Positions 24,291-34,665 are shown, numbered from the stretch's first letter. The stretch: DNA of 64,000 nt from Lotus japonicus (GCF_012489685.1 NC_080043.1:45337127-45401126), one strand, 5' to 3'. The notes: generated by a model from the sequence alone, not told the origin. Translations and numbers: made by a program.

Positions 24291-24705
24291 TGTGGCCATA
24301 CCTCCCGCAATGGTGACATTTCCATCCGGTTTTGTTCTTTTCTGTGCTTGAGGATAAGCATATGGAATCTGAGAATACACATGTTTGACACCATGTTGTG
24401 ACATCTGGCTTGACATGTGAAATTCAGTTTTCCTTTCAGCAGGAACAAACGGATGAGTGACCTTCTTGTCATCATCTGGTGTAGAGTCACTCACGTATCC
24501 CAGTCCTTTCACATCCCTGGCGATTTTTGCTGTTTCTAGCATGAGATCAAACATATCAGTTCCATTATTCAGCATGCGTACAGATTTAACCATACCCTCC
24601 AGTTTGGATTTCAAGACAAATGCTTCCTCCTGAAGATTTTCATTTAGAATTAGAAGTTCTTGTTTTTCCTTCTCAAGCTTTGTGACAGTTTTGCCCAGTT
24701 TCCTA
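24291..24705 (-). pseudogene. C1 gag, C-terminal coiled-coil part
   Basis: This segment continues gag from 48607 after removal of C2 and one TCCTA copy. It is predicted to be coiled coil: KLEKEKQELLILNENLQEE is a run of Leu/Ile heptads, followed by a stretch with AKIARDVKGLGYVS. Coiled coils in the C-terminal half of gag are typical of SIRE-like copia elements. A frame change is needed near 24340 to reach the knuckle and protease at 24310-24110. The ORF's apparent start in the LTR of C2 is a chance read-through. Confidence 0.85.
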
Positions 24706-25911
24706 TGAAGGTATGAAAAACGATAGAAATGGGGGATTTGAATAGCGTTTTCAGTATAAAACTTCCCGCTTAAGATTTTAACAAATCTTTTGAGACACAA
24801 GTAAAGTGCTTAAGATAAGAGATAGAAAAGCACACAAGGATTTTATCCTGGTTCACTTGATGAATCACTCAAGCTAATCCAGTCCACCCGTTAAGGTGAT
24901 TTCTTCCTTCTTAGAATGAACGCAATCCACTAATCAGGTAAATGTTACAACTGCACTTGAAACCTACAAGTGACTAACAATACACTGACTTAGCTCACAC
25001 TAAGATTCACTCTCTTAGTCTTCTCTACGATCCGATCAAACTTGATCTCCTAAAGGTAACTAAACAACTGTTTAAGAAAGAATGTTTACAAGAAATTTGC
25101 TTCTGAAAAGCTAATAGTAAGCACAATGAATTCAGATGAAAGAATGCTTAGAAAGTTTGAATATAGCTTGCGCGTGTGAGATTCTTCCAACTGCATCTTT
25201 CAATCTTCAGCCTCTATTTATACTCCAAGGATTAGGGTTTGAACGCTGCATGGGAATGCTACCGTTGGAGGGCAGTTCTGGAAATTCCAGCTTCTGCTGT
25301 GGCTGAGAATGTTAGGTAGGTCGTCAGGATAGTACATTTGCTTTTGTACTTGGACAGTGACTTGACCTTTAAACCTAGTAGACTTATGATCAGGGGAATG
25401 CTTCATGTTGGAACTTGTGAAGCTCGTTGATCAGAGTCAGAGGGAAGCAGAGATCCTCTGACCGTTGTATCTTCTGATTCTGAACTCAGAGGGAAGTACA
25501 TGGTCTTCAGAGTCATCTTGCTTCTGGACATCAGAGTTCCCACTTTTCAGCTTCTGGATCTTCAGAGTCTTCTACACCATCAGAACATCTGAACCTTTAG
25601 AGTGTCTGGGTTGTCAGAACATCTGGATCTTCAGAACTTCAAGTGACTGGGTCCATATCAGAGCTTGTATGACTTCAGATCTTCTGAAGCGTTTCTACTG
25701 TTCAGAGTGAACATAGATGTTGCGAAAGCGTTGCTTGGGTCACTCTTTATGCATAGTGCTTCTGATTTGTGTGAGATAAAATTGAGGTCAGAGCCTGTAA
25801 ATAGCACACTCAGAAAAACACGTTAGAGTACCATAATTGTTCATACTAAAATGTTAACTTGTAATCATCAAAACATAGAGTTGTACTACTTGATCAAAAC
25901 TTGATCTTACA
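24706..25911 (-). repeat. C2 3' LTR
   Basis: This LTR runs from TGAAGGTATGAAAAACG to GATCTTACA on the plus strand. It aligns along its length with the LTR of C3 (61385-62595). The segment about 25430-25700 is crowded with TCAGAG/TTCAGA hexamers. The sequence just right of 25911 lacks the CTCCCCCTTTTT polypurine complement seen in C3 at 62596 and joins instead to the homologue of about 63045, so the polypurine tract was lost in an internal deletion. Confidence 0.92.
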
Positions 25912-26203
25912 AGCTTACACATCAAAAAACTGGGTTATACTCCCCCTTTTTGTCATAAGCAAAAAGTTTGGGGTGTGAAAAACTTAGCTTGAAGTACAAG
26001 GTACTTCCCCTTAGAGAAGGTCTAAGTTTCAAAAAGATGGAGAAAGAATTAAAGATGAAAAAGAAATTAGCGAGTTAATGAAATGAGTTAATGCATATGC
26101 AGAACGTTTACCACCGGCCACGGGAGTAATGAGAAGCTTCAGTTACTAATAACTTATCCTCGAGAAACAGCTTCAGCATTAACGTCAGGAGACTGAATTG
26201 AGC

Positions 26204-26212
26204 TTATAAATA
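26204..26212 (+). promoter_or_regulatory. TATA box of the C2 antisense ORF
   Basis: TTATAAATA lies 63 bp upstream of the ATG at 26267, inside an element transcribed from the other strand. The homologous site in C3 (63333) is TATATAAAG, 61 bp upstream of its ATG. Confidence 0.65.
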
Positions 26213-26266
26213 GCGGTGAAAGCATAACAGTCTTCACATCCCAGATACAGAAGAACACAACTAGCA

Positions 26267-26656
26267 ATGACTTCCTACATAGATTGTATCGAAGAGCTGA
26301 GGAGGAAGGCATTTGATGAAAGTTTGTTCTTTAACATGCGCCATCCAGAGGAGCCAACAATGTATGATCTAACCAACCGGCTCTTGGGAATGGATCTGAG
26401 TCCAGAAATGGACACAATCCTTAGAGACTTCCTTGCCTTTGTAGAGGAGCTACAGTAACTCTTCCAGCGGGAGCTGGATAACATGGTGAGGATACAGGAA
26501 GTGGGGGACGCACTGGTGTCCATGGCAGAGGGTCCTGAGAAGCAGGAGCTTCGTCTGACCTTGAATCGTCTGGAATATGAGCAGCATCCTCTGGAGCTAG
26601 AGAAAGCAGCGATGCGTAGAGAATGTGGGAACTTGAGGAGAAATCCTCCTTTTTAA
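26267..26656 (+). pseudogene. Antisense accessory ORF of C2, broken by one stop
   Basis: This frame of 129 codons plus a terminal stop lies on the strand opposite to gag-pol, between the env-like ORF and the 3' LTR. It aligns along its length with the intact C3 ORF at 63394-63786: EELRRKAFDESLFFNMRHPE near the start, LRDFLAFVEELQ in the middle, and an Arg-rich NPPF end. A TAA at 26456-26458 interrupts it where C3 has a Glu codon (GAA). The C-terminal part is charged and heptad-like, so coiled coil is likely. A TATA box precedes it and an AATAAA follows at 26689-26694. I recognise no domain. Extra antisense ORFs are known in some plant LTR retrotransposons, but I cannot name this one. Confidence 0.7.
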
Positions 26657-26688
26657 TTGTAACGATGCAAGTGTATGATATTGCCATT

Positions 26689-26694
26689 AATAAA
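26689..26694 (+). terminator. Poly(A) signal after the C2 antisense ORF
   Basis: AATAAA lies 33 bases after the stop. C3 has AATAAA at 63852-63857, 66 bases after its stop. With the TATA box this makes a compact transcription unit convergent with the env-like ORF, whose stop is at 26868. Confidence 0.5.
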
Positions 26695-26867
26695 AAACGG
26701 TTGTTTGTTGATTTATTTTAAAACATTTTATGATGAACAACTAATATGCAGCACATAAGGTGAAATGTAATAGAAAAACATAACATAAAAGGTAGAGAGA
26801 AGAAAACATAGTTGAAAAAGAAAGAAAATTAAAATAAAAACATATAAGAAGAGAGAGTTCCTAAAAT

Positions 26868-28525
26868 CTAAGGATTGGGTGTTCTCCGTAAAAGCTCTGT
26901 GCACATCTTCTTTAACTCTTGAAGAATGGCATCATAAGAGTCAAGGCGTTGTTCAATGAGATCAATCCTAGGATCTGACTGAGGTGGAACAGATGTTGTA
27001 GCTTGATCCGAGTGAGAAGCTTGACCTGATGCAGCAGCAACTGGAATAATGCTAAAAGCTTGATTTCTGAGAACCTCAGCTTCAGTTGAAGTTGAGCAGC
27101 TTTTTCTAGAGTTTGCAACCTTGCAGCTTCACGTTGCTCTTTTTCAATCCTTGCAGCTTCTTCTTCTTGTTCTTTCTTCTTTCGTGCTTCTTCAATAGCA
27201 GAGTAGAGCTGTTCCTTTATCTGCTGTTCAACCAGAAGTTCTCTTCGTCTGAGACGTTGAGTAGCAGCTTCAACACATTTTGCCTTCTCAGAGTTGAGAA
27301 ACCCCATCATTAGAGGAACTTGGTCAACCATCCAAGAACACAGACATTCCCATTCTTCAACAACTAGGTCTGGACTTGCACTTAGGTCAGTGCGACCATG
27401 CACATTGATGATCCTTAATGATGCTTCATGATTAAATGCATTGATGCAGTCAAGAAGGGTGGTTGGTCCAGAGTAAGTGTAGGGAATAAGGGAAAGGTTT
27501 GGTTCAGTTGATGAGGAGTGGTTGCTGCTAGCAACTTCAGAGGGAGAACCAACCTGCAGAGTTTGATGTGCAGAGTTATTGGTCTCAGGGTTTGGTTGAA
27601 GAGTTTCAGTCTCGAGATTCTGTGTTATCTGGTGAATGGTTGGAGACTGACTCAGCATTCTCTTGAAGAGGAGGAGGAGGAGGAGGCATTGAGGTAATAG
27701 GAATTGCCTGGATGGGGAAATCAGGAGGAACCAAAGGTTCTGGCCTAGGTCCAGGGTAGCGGCGAGGACTAGGAACATTGATGAAATGCTCAGGGATTTC
27801 AGAGAGCATTTCTCTAGCAATTTGAAAGAATTGTCTAGTGGCTTCTGACTTGTTGGATGGAGAAGAAAATGGAACATTGGTGGGAAAGGATACAGATGGA
27901 ATAGGAGAGAGGTTGTCACGATCATATGGATGACGTGATTGTGGATTGGTTTTGGTTTTATCAGAGTCTAGAGCTTCAGAGGCTTGTGGTGCGGAGGTTT
28001 GTTGTTCAGAGGCTTGTGATTCATAGGTTTCTGAATGGTATGGAAGAATGATAGGTGTAGTGGAGGCAGAGGGTTTGTTGGCTTGAAGCATTTTCCAAAG
28101 AGGTTCTTCCTCAATGGTAGGTTGAAAGAAGAAGTCTCTAGGGGGGAAGGGTGAGAGGTTTGTTGATGAATTGGTGATGGTTTAGGATTGGTTACATCAA
28201 GCAAATTTAAATCATCATCAGAAAGGGCAGCAAACTTACTTGAAGCTCTTGCTTCAGATCGTGTGATTCTGATGGAGGGTGCAGGTCTAACTTGTTCCTG
28301 AGTATTTTCCACGATAACTACTTGAGGTGCAATCCTGACCTTATTAGCCTTCTGCTTAGGCGGTGGAGCATCATCATCATCGTTGTCATCACCATCAGAG
28401 GGATCCTTCTCCTCAGATGCTTCAACTTGCTTCCTCTTGGTCTTCTTCTTCCTTGGGGACTCAAAGTCCGGAGGCTCTGGGAGATTTCTGAAGAATTTGT
28501 TCACATCAATCTCAAAGCCTTGCTG
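26868..28525 (-). pseudogene. C2 env-like ORF, C-terminal part
   Basis: This continues the env-like frame from 36104 after removal of A1. In order it has a Lys/Arg-rich segment with an acidic Asp run (about 28380-28440), a Pro/Ser/Thr-rich region including six consecutive Pro (about 27680), a compact region with CLCSWMVDQVPLMMGF (about 27300-27360), a long Glu/Lys/Arg coiled coil (about 27130-27250) and a C-terminal helix ending at the TAG at 26868-26870. At least three frameshifts are needed, near 28100, 27640 and 27070. I see no signal peptide or membrane span, so env-like describes position rather than demonstrated envelope function. Confidence 0.75.
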
Positions 28526-28530
28526 CTTCA

Positions 28531-29852
28531 TGATGACCCTATTTTAGTAGTGTTTTTAGGGTCATTTTTTGTTTGTTTTGAGTCTTTTTGTTGAGTCTCA
28601 TGTAGTGTTTCATGCATTCTCATGCATTTTTATCTTTTCTTGAGTCTTTGTTTTGTTTTGGTAATTTTGTAGTTTTATAGGGAGTTTTCTTGCATTTTAA
28701 GTTAAGTTTAGGACTTGCATGATTTTCTTTTGTTTTATGAAGGACCTCTTGTGCTAATGAGCTCTTGGAGCTTCTAGAATCTTTCTTGACTTGTTGGTTA
28801 GGTTTGGAGAGCAGAAACTAAAGGAGAAAGAAGGCCAAGAAGCATGGAATTGATGGAGAACTTAAAGAGGATTGAAAAGAGGAGTTTCAGAAGCCAAAAA
28901 GTCCTTTTCAGGCGAGCTTAAGCGCCTAGGCGCTGGGAATGGACGCCTATGCGCCAATTAGGTCCAGAGGCATGTTTTTTAACATGCAATTGGCGCTCAG
29001 GCGCTCTGAATTGGCGCCTGAGCGCCCAGCCACGTTTATTTTGCCTATAAATAAGGCTTAGGCCAATTTCTTTGATACATTTGGACATTTCACTCATTTT
29101 TGATCAAGTTTTAGAGCTGAGGAGAACTTTGGGGCCAAGGGAGGCTTCCAACTTGTATTCTTTCTCAGGTTTTCTTTACATTTTCTTTATGAAGCCATGA
29201 GTGGCTAGTTTACTTTTTGCTTTGGTTTAAGAGATTCTATGAAATTTTAGTTTGTTAAATCCTATCTCTATGCTTGAGTCTTGATTCAATCTTGTATTTC
29301 AATTCCTTATTGCATGCTTAGCTTTGGTGCACCTTTGATATAGGCTAGATTATAATCAAATGGAAATTTGTCATGATTTAGGGACATGAATTGGAATAGA
29401 TCCTTCTATACTTGCTTCTAGGCATAGAGTGAGGGTAGGGTTTTGTTGGCCTGAACATACATGCTTATTTACCTCTTATGAATGTTTAAGTACACAAGGA
29501 ATTGGGCTTATCTTTCAGTTTGAGAGAGTTACTTTTGTGAGGAATCAACTTGTAAGTACATAGGCTATAACAACAAGAATTAAATCAAGGTTTCACATGC
29601 ATAGGATAGGTGGACTAAAATGGATTAGATGATCAAAAACCCAAGGCAATTTTCCATCATTTGTTTTTCACAACTTATTCATTATTGCCCTTTTGCAAAA
29701 CTCTTGTCACAATCAACCAAAACCAATCTTTGAAATTTACTGCTTTAAGAACTTGCAAACTTTAGGCTTAAACCAACAATTCTCACTCACAATCCCTGTG
29801 GTTCGATATTTTAAAACCCGGAGGTATTTGTACACTTGCGAATTGACCAACA
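28531..29852 (+). repeat. A1 5' LTR
   Basis: This 1322-bp LTR starts TGATGACCC and ends GAATTGACCAACA. It is related to the A2 LTR. Near 28915-29030 it contains several copies of GCGCCTAGGCGC-like palindromes, followed by a TATAAATAA box at 29046-29054, a plausible promoter for the element. Confidence 0.93.
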
Positions 29853-29858
29853 AGTTTT

Positions 29859-29876
29859 TGGCGCCGTTGCCGGGGA
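29859..29876 (+). promoter_or_regulatory. A1 primer-binding site, Asp-tRNA type
   Basis: TGGCGCCGTTGCCGGGGA begins six bases after the LTR end. It matches the complement of the 3' end of plant tRNA-Asp, the usual primer of Athila elements. A2 has the identical site. Confidence 0.93.
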
Positions 29877-29982
29877 TTGTTTGTGGTTTTCGGTTTAAGT
29901 TAAAAAGATTGTTTGTTTGTTTTACTAAGCATTGCATTGAATAGGTGTTACTAACCTTTTCTCTGTTTTGTGATTTCAGTTT

Positions 29983-32214
29983 ATGCACGGTAGACTTGGT
30001 TCGGATCCACTGCTGTTTGATTCGGAGCCAGAACGCACCCTCCGTCGTCGACGAGCTCAACAAAGAGCTGCTGAGTTAGCCGCCATGGCTGCCCATATGA
30101 CGGAGGAGGAGATGCAAGCCCACATTGAAGAAAGAGTGAATGAGGCTCTTGCTCAAAGACTTCAAGAGGAAGAATTGGAAAATGCCAATCGTTCTCTTGG
30201 AGACCTCACCTTGGCTGCCATGAGCTACGATTATCTGGGCAGCATAGTTTCCCCCGATGGCATGGGAAATTTTGAGCTGAGGCCGGCATTCATTAATTTG
30301 TTGAGCCAAAATCAGTATGGTGGAGGTGCTCTTGAAGATCCTCATGCACACATGGAGCGGTTTATCCGCAATTGCAACACCTACAGAGTTTAGAATGTTT
30401 CAGCGGACACCATCCGCTTGAGTTTATTCCCCTTTTCATTGAGGGATACTGCTGAGGAGTGGTTGAACTCACAACCCCAAGGTAGCATTACATCTTGGGA
30501 AGACTTGGCTGAGAAGTTCACCACAAGGTTTGTTCCAAGAGCACTCTTGAGAAAGCTCAAGAGTGACATCATGACTTTTACTCAATCCACCGATGAGAAT
30601 CTCTATGAAGCTTGGGAGAGGTTCAAGAAGCTCTTGAGGAGGTGTCCTTAACATAACCTTACTCAAGCTGAGCAAGTAGCAAAGTTCTATGATGGTCTCC
30701 AATATTCTTCGAGGTTTGGTTTGGATGCGGCTTCTAGTGGAGAGTTCGATGCCTTACTTCCACAAGTGGGGTATGAGTTGATTGAAAAGATGGCTATAAG
30801 AGCCATGAACTCTAGTAATGATCGCCAAGCCCGAAGAGGAGTCCTTGAGGTTGAAGCTTATGATCAACTTATGGCCTCCAACAAGCAACTCTCCAAGCAA
30901 ATGAATGAGATTCAAAATCAAATGAAGACTACCAAGATTGGTGGTCGAGTTGCCAAGGTGGAGTGTGTGACTTGTGGAGGGCCACATGACAGCGAAGAAT
31001 GCACAGAGACTAGACCGGAGGAGGAAGTGAAGGCTATGGGTCAAGCTCGGAATGACCCATTTTCAAATACTTACAATCCAGGATGGAGGAATCACCCTAA
31101 TTTTTCTTGGAGTCAAGGTAGTAGTGGGCAAGGAAATGGTTTTCAAAGACAATTTCCTAGCCAAGGATTCCAAGGCCAAAGCTCAAGACAACCTCAAGAG
31201 CGAGGAGAAGGTGAAGGTAGTGGTTCCAAGAAGAGTTTAGAAGAGTTGGTGGAAACTTTCATCAACCGGACGGAGAACAATTACAAGAATCAAGAGGCGG
31301 CTATCAAGAATCTTGAGAATCAATTTGGCCAGCTGGCCAAGCAAATAGCCGAGAGACCTCAAGGTAAGTTTCCCTCCGACACTATCCCCAATCCTAAGCA
31401 AGAAAATGCCTCTGTTGTAGCCACTAGAAGTGGGAGAGTGATGAGTGAATTGAAGAAAAAAACAGAGGGGGAAAAGAGAGAGGAGATAGTGGGAGGAGAA
31501 GTAGTTGTGCCTATTAAGGTGAGAGAGGAAGTTGATCTTAGTCCTGAAACTAGCAAGGTTCCGTTCCCTAAAGCATTGGCTAAGAAGAGCTTAGATAAAA
31601 AGTTTTCAAAATTTGTTGATGTTTTCAAGAAGCTCCACATTAGTATTCCTTTTGCCGATGCTTTGGAACAAATGCCTATATATGCTAAGTTTATGAAGGA
31701 TATTTTTCATAAGAGAAGAAGATTGAAGGGAGTAGAAGAGACAGTGTTGACGACGGAGGAATGTAGTGCCATTTTGCAGCGGAAGATGCCAAAGAAGAGA
31801 AGGGACCCCAGAAGTTTCACTATTCCGGTGGAAATTGAAGGCACAACGGATGTGGAAGCCTTGTGTGATCTTGGAGCGAGCATCAATTTGATGCCGCTCA
31901 CCATGTTTGAGAGGCTTAACCTAGGAGAGGTTACTCCAACCATGCTCTCCTTGCAAATGGCGGAGCGATCCCTCAAGACTCCATATGGGATTGTGGAGGA
32001 TGTAATGGTGCGGGTGGACAAGTATGTGTTCCCCGTGGACTTTGTTGTGCTTGATATGGAGGAGGATGAGAAGATTCCTCTCATCCTTGGTCGACCTTTC
32101 TTAGCTACTAGTAGAGCTAAGATTGATGTTGACAAGGGTCACCTCATTCTCCGTGTTGGTAAGGAAAAGGTACGGTTTTCTGTTTTTAATCCTATGATTG
32201 AGACTATCCTGTGA
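29983..32214 (+). pseudogene. A1 gag-protease, interrupted by two stops
   Basis: A single frame from the ATG at 29983 to the TGA at 32214 encodes Athila gag followed by an aspartic protease. It has an N-terminal Arg/Glu-rich region, the retrotransposon-gag core (LRPAFINLLSQNQYGG, WLNSQPQGSITSWEDLAEKF, LYEAWERFKKLLRRCP), and a C-X2-C-X3-H-X4-C knuckle variant near 30967-31005. After a Gln-rich linker comes the protease with DLGAS at about 31868 and LILGRPFLAT at about 32086. Stops at 30391-30393 (TAG) and 30649-30651 (TAA) interrupt gag. The frame ends just after protease because RT is deleted. The ATG follows GTGATTTCAG, which resembles a splice acceptor. Confidence 0.92.
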
Positions 32215-32225
32215 TGTGATTAGAA

Positions 32226-32578
32226 GCAGGACAAAGGTTTTAGAAGAGACCCCCAAAGTTAATGCCCAAATTGATGAGTTCCATCCGGCTCTCATCAAGC
32301 TTGTTAGTGGTAACAAGTATGGGGGGTCCAAGTACGAGAACTTACATGCTCATATGGTGAAGTTTACCCAAGCTAGCACCCTTGCTAAGATTGAGGGTGT
32401 TTCAAGTGATGAACTGAAGATTAAACTCTTCCCTCATTCTTTGACAAGGGAGGCTAGAGCTTGGTTTGATGAGCAAGAGGACATTGCCTCATGGGAGGAT
32501 TTACTCCAGAGGTTTTGTGCAAGGTTTCTTCCTTGCACTTGTGGTAAGTTAATCAATGGAAAGGAATTTCCTTCCTAA
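32226..32578 (+). pseudogene. Second, divergent gag fragment in A1
   Basis: Just after the protease stop a different frame encodes another copy of the gag core. It has NKYGGSKYENLHAHMVKF, LKIKLFPHSLTREARAWFDE and ASWEDLLQRFCARFLP, parallel to but clearly diverged from the A1 gag at about 30300-30540. It ends at a TAA after a short unrelated tail. The following sequence (GGGAGACAACCCATTCTTTTC near 32627) resembles the post-pol region of Athila elements. It is therefore the remnant of a different gag joined by deletion or template switching. Confidence 0.8.
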
Positions 32579-32734
32579 CACCATCGGAAGGAGAGTCCAC
32601 CTAGGACTATAACCTAGGGCTAAATGGGAGACAACCCATTCTTTTCATTTTGTTATTTTCTATCTTTTAATTTTGTAGTATTTTAGGTGTTTAATTTCAA
32701 AAAAAAAAAGTAAAAAATTTTGTGAAAAAAAACT

Positions 32735-32850
32735 GGGTTGAGCGCCTAGGCGCCAATTCATGAGCGCCTAGGCGCCAATTAGTGGCAGAGGCACTGCCTC
32801 CGGAACTGGTGTGAGCGCCTGAGCGTTCCCCTCGAGCGCTCGAGCGCTCC
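32735..32850. repeat. GCGCCTAGGCGC palindrome cluster in A1
   Basis: AGCGCCTAGGCGCCAATT occurs twice, with related GAGCGCTCGAGCGCTC palindromes nearby. The same motif family lies in the A1 LTR (28915-29030) and A2 LTR (56420-56575). Confidence 0.85.
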
Positions 32851-33182
32851 TGTTCGTATTTTTGCCCACATTTTGAGTTTTAAAACCCCAACCTTTCATT
32901 TTCCCACTCTTAACTCTCATTTCCCTCATATAAACGCACCCCACTCTCTCCAAACCCCATCTCTACTTCTCATTTCTCACTTGCACACACCTTGGCTCTT
33001 CCTTTTACTTCAAGGTTCTGCATTGCATCAAGTCTCTTCCACTTACACCCACTCACTCTCAAGTCAAGGTAAGTTCCATTTTCCACTTCCTTTCATCATA
33101 GTTCTTGAGTTTTGCAATGCATGCTTCTTTTGGGTAAGGGTGAGTGAATTTGTGCTAGTGCAAGTCGGGTTTGGGTTGTATT

Positions 33183-33547
33183 TGTAGGATCACGCGCTTA
33201 CCACTACGCCAAAACCAATTGGTGTTAGTGAGGGCGCAACGTTATTTCTTATAGCGTAGCAGACAGCGCCCCGTTTCGAATGCTACCTGCAGGCAGGATG
33301 CTGGCCCACCTGGACCCAACAATCCCCCCCCCCCAGCACCTACCAGCCAAACTAGCTGCACAGCATGCCTTCCGTGGGATTCGAACACGGGACCTGGCTC
33401 TGATACCACTTGTAGGATCACGCGCTTACCACTACGCCAAAACCGATTGGTGTTAGTGAGGGCGCAACGTTATTTCTTATATAGCAGACAGCGCCCCGTT
33501 TCGAATGCTACCTAGCAGGCAGGATGCTGGCCCACCTGGACCCAACA
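33183..33547 (-). mobile_element. TRIM-like miniature LTR element in A1
   Basis: This 365-bp element has direct terminal repeats of 139 bp (33183-33321) and 137 bp (33411-33547). The TSD GTATT lies at 33178-33182 and 33548-33552. On the minus strand the repeats start TGTTGGGTCC and end GATCCTACA, so they have TG...CA ends. The 89-bp centre opens, two bases after the 5' repeat, with TGGTATCAGAGCC, an initiator-Met primer site, and ends in a GGGGGGGGG run that may serve as a polypurine tract. There is no coding capacity. These are the hallmarks of a terminal-repeat retrotransposon in miniature. Confidence 0.88.
33377..33439 (-). promoter_or_regulatory. tRNA-like A box and B box in the TRIM
   Basis: On the minus strand TGGCGTAGTGG (33429-33439) matches the pol III A-box consensus TGGCNNAGTGG exactly. 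TGTTCGAATCC (33377-33387) matches the B box GGTTCGANNCC at all but one position. The gap is 41 bp, within the range of tRNA genes. The A box is in the 5' terminal repeat and the B box just after the primer site. No acceptor stem is evident, so this is not a tRNA gene. Confidence 0.55.
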
Positions 33548-33879
33548 GTATTTGTTAATTATGGGTTGGTGTTGTGCTTAATTAGAAAGGGGTTGTGAAT
33601 TTGTGAGGAATGGGTAGTTAGGATTTTGTGGTTTAGTGTAGTTTAGTTGTTGCTTACAAGGTGTTTGTTAGAATGCCTCAATGAGTTCTCTTAGTCGATT
33701 TTTGGCAAGTTCTTTTGTGGTAATCTTTCTTTCTTTGCCAAAATCACTAAGAGACTTGTTGGGTGCTCTTAGGTTGTTCTATTTTTGTTTGTGTACAAAG
33801 TTTCTCCTTTCATTTCTTTTTATTTTTGAACTAACATTTCTAACGTCTGTGGCTTGTGTATGTGCTAACAACTTTGCAG

Positions 33880-34665
33880 ATGCCTGCAAAAAGAGCAAGA
33901 ACCAACGCAAGAGCTGTAGCTTCTTCCTCCACCTCCCGGAGCTTTGATCGCTCCCGCTTCCTTTCATTGAAAAAGGAGGAGTTTTACCGTTCTCACCTAG
34001 CACACAAGGAGTGTGTGAAGGAGCGGGGAGTTCTTTATCGGGAGGGAAGAAGAGACCTCTTGGGCATGCAAGAAGCCATGGAGATTAGGAGGTGGAAGAA
34101 TTGGGTCAACCCCATTCCGTTTGCTTGTGAGGTCATGGTTAGGGAATTCTACGCAAACACCTACTGTGACAATCAAGAGGACAGGTCCAGGCCACCGGTG
34201 AATTCATCTTGGTTCAGGGGAGATGTGATTGACTACAATCCAGCAGTCATTCGCAGGCATTTTGGTCACCTCACGGAGGACCAAGAGAAGGAGCTTTTCC
34301 CCGAGAAGGCCACCTATCATGAGCTCTTAGAGGAGAAGTCATTGGAGATCTTGGAGGAGCCAGCGGGAGAAGAGGAGGAAGAAGAAAATGTTGAGGTGGT
34401 GAATGAGGTGGTTACTCCACCACGTGCTGACCCTTCTCCTGCTTGGATGGAGGCCGCTTTCGGGCGGATGTTTTTGAGGCAAGATCGCCTACACAGGGAT
34501 CTTGACCTCCATTGGAGGGGAGGTAGCACATCAGACCCCATGTATAATGGGCCCATGGATTTTAATACCTTGGAGCAGGGGATGATAGACCTGAGCTTGA
34601 TGCATGATGCCGGTGTTCATCCGGATTATGGCGATGGAAGGGGTGACCATGACCCCATGGAGTGA
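33880..34665 (+). CDS. A1 env-like ORF (putative plant transposon protein)
   Basis: The ATG at 33880 follows ACTTTGCAG, which resembles a splice acceptor and would fit expression from a spliced subgenomic RNA. An earlier in-frame ATG at 33856 is less likely for that reason. The product is 261 residues: a basic Ser/Arg-rich start (KRARTNARAVASSSTSRSFD), a conserved RFLSLKKEEFYRSHLAHKEC region, a middle part (NPIPFACEVMVREFYANTYC), an acidic run of Glu near 34360-34395 and an acidic, Gly/Asp-rich end. It lies between the missing pol and the 3' LTR, where Athila elements carry their third ORF. The family usually has a longer central domain, so this copy is probably internally deleted. Confidence 0.75.
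   Translation: MPAKRARTNARAVASSSTSRSFDRSRFLSLKKEEFYRSHLAHKECVKERGVLYREGRRDLLGMQEAMEIRRWKNWVNPIPFACEVMVREFYANTYCDNQEDRSRPPVNSSWFRGDVIDYNPAVIRRHFGHLTEDQEKELFPEKATYHELLEEKSLEILEEPAGEEEEEENVEVVNEVVTPPRADPSPAWMEAAFGRMFLRQDRLHRDLDLHWRGGSTSDPMYNGPMDFNTLEQGMIDLSLMHDAGVHPDYGDGRGDHDPME

Noticed and set aside
27113..27313. Phe/Leu-rich plus-strand ORF
   Set aside because: It is the antisense shadow of the Glu/Lys-rich coiled coil in the C2 env-like ORF.
33183..33547. Possible tRNA gene in the TRIM
   Set aside because: A and B boxes are present, but no cloverleaf or acceptor stem can be formed by eye. The direct terminal repeats and TSD explain the element better.
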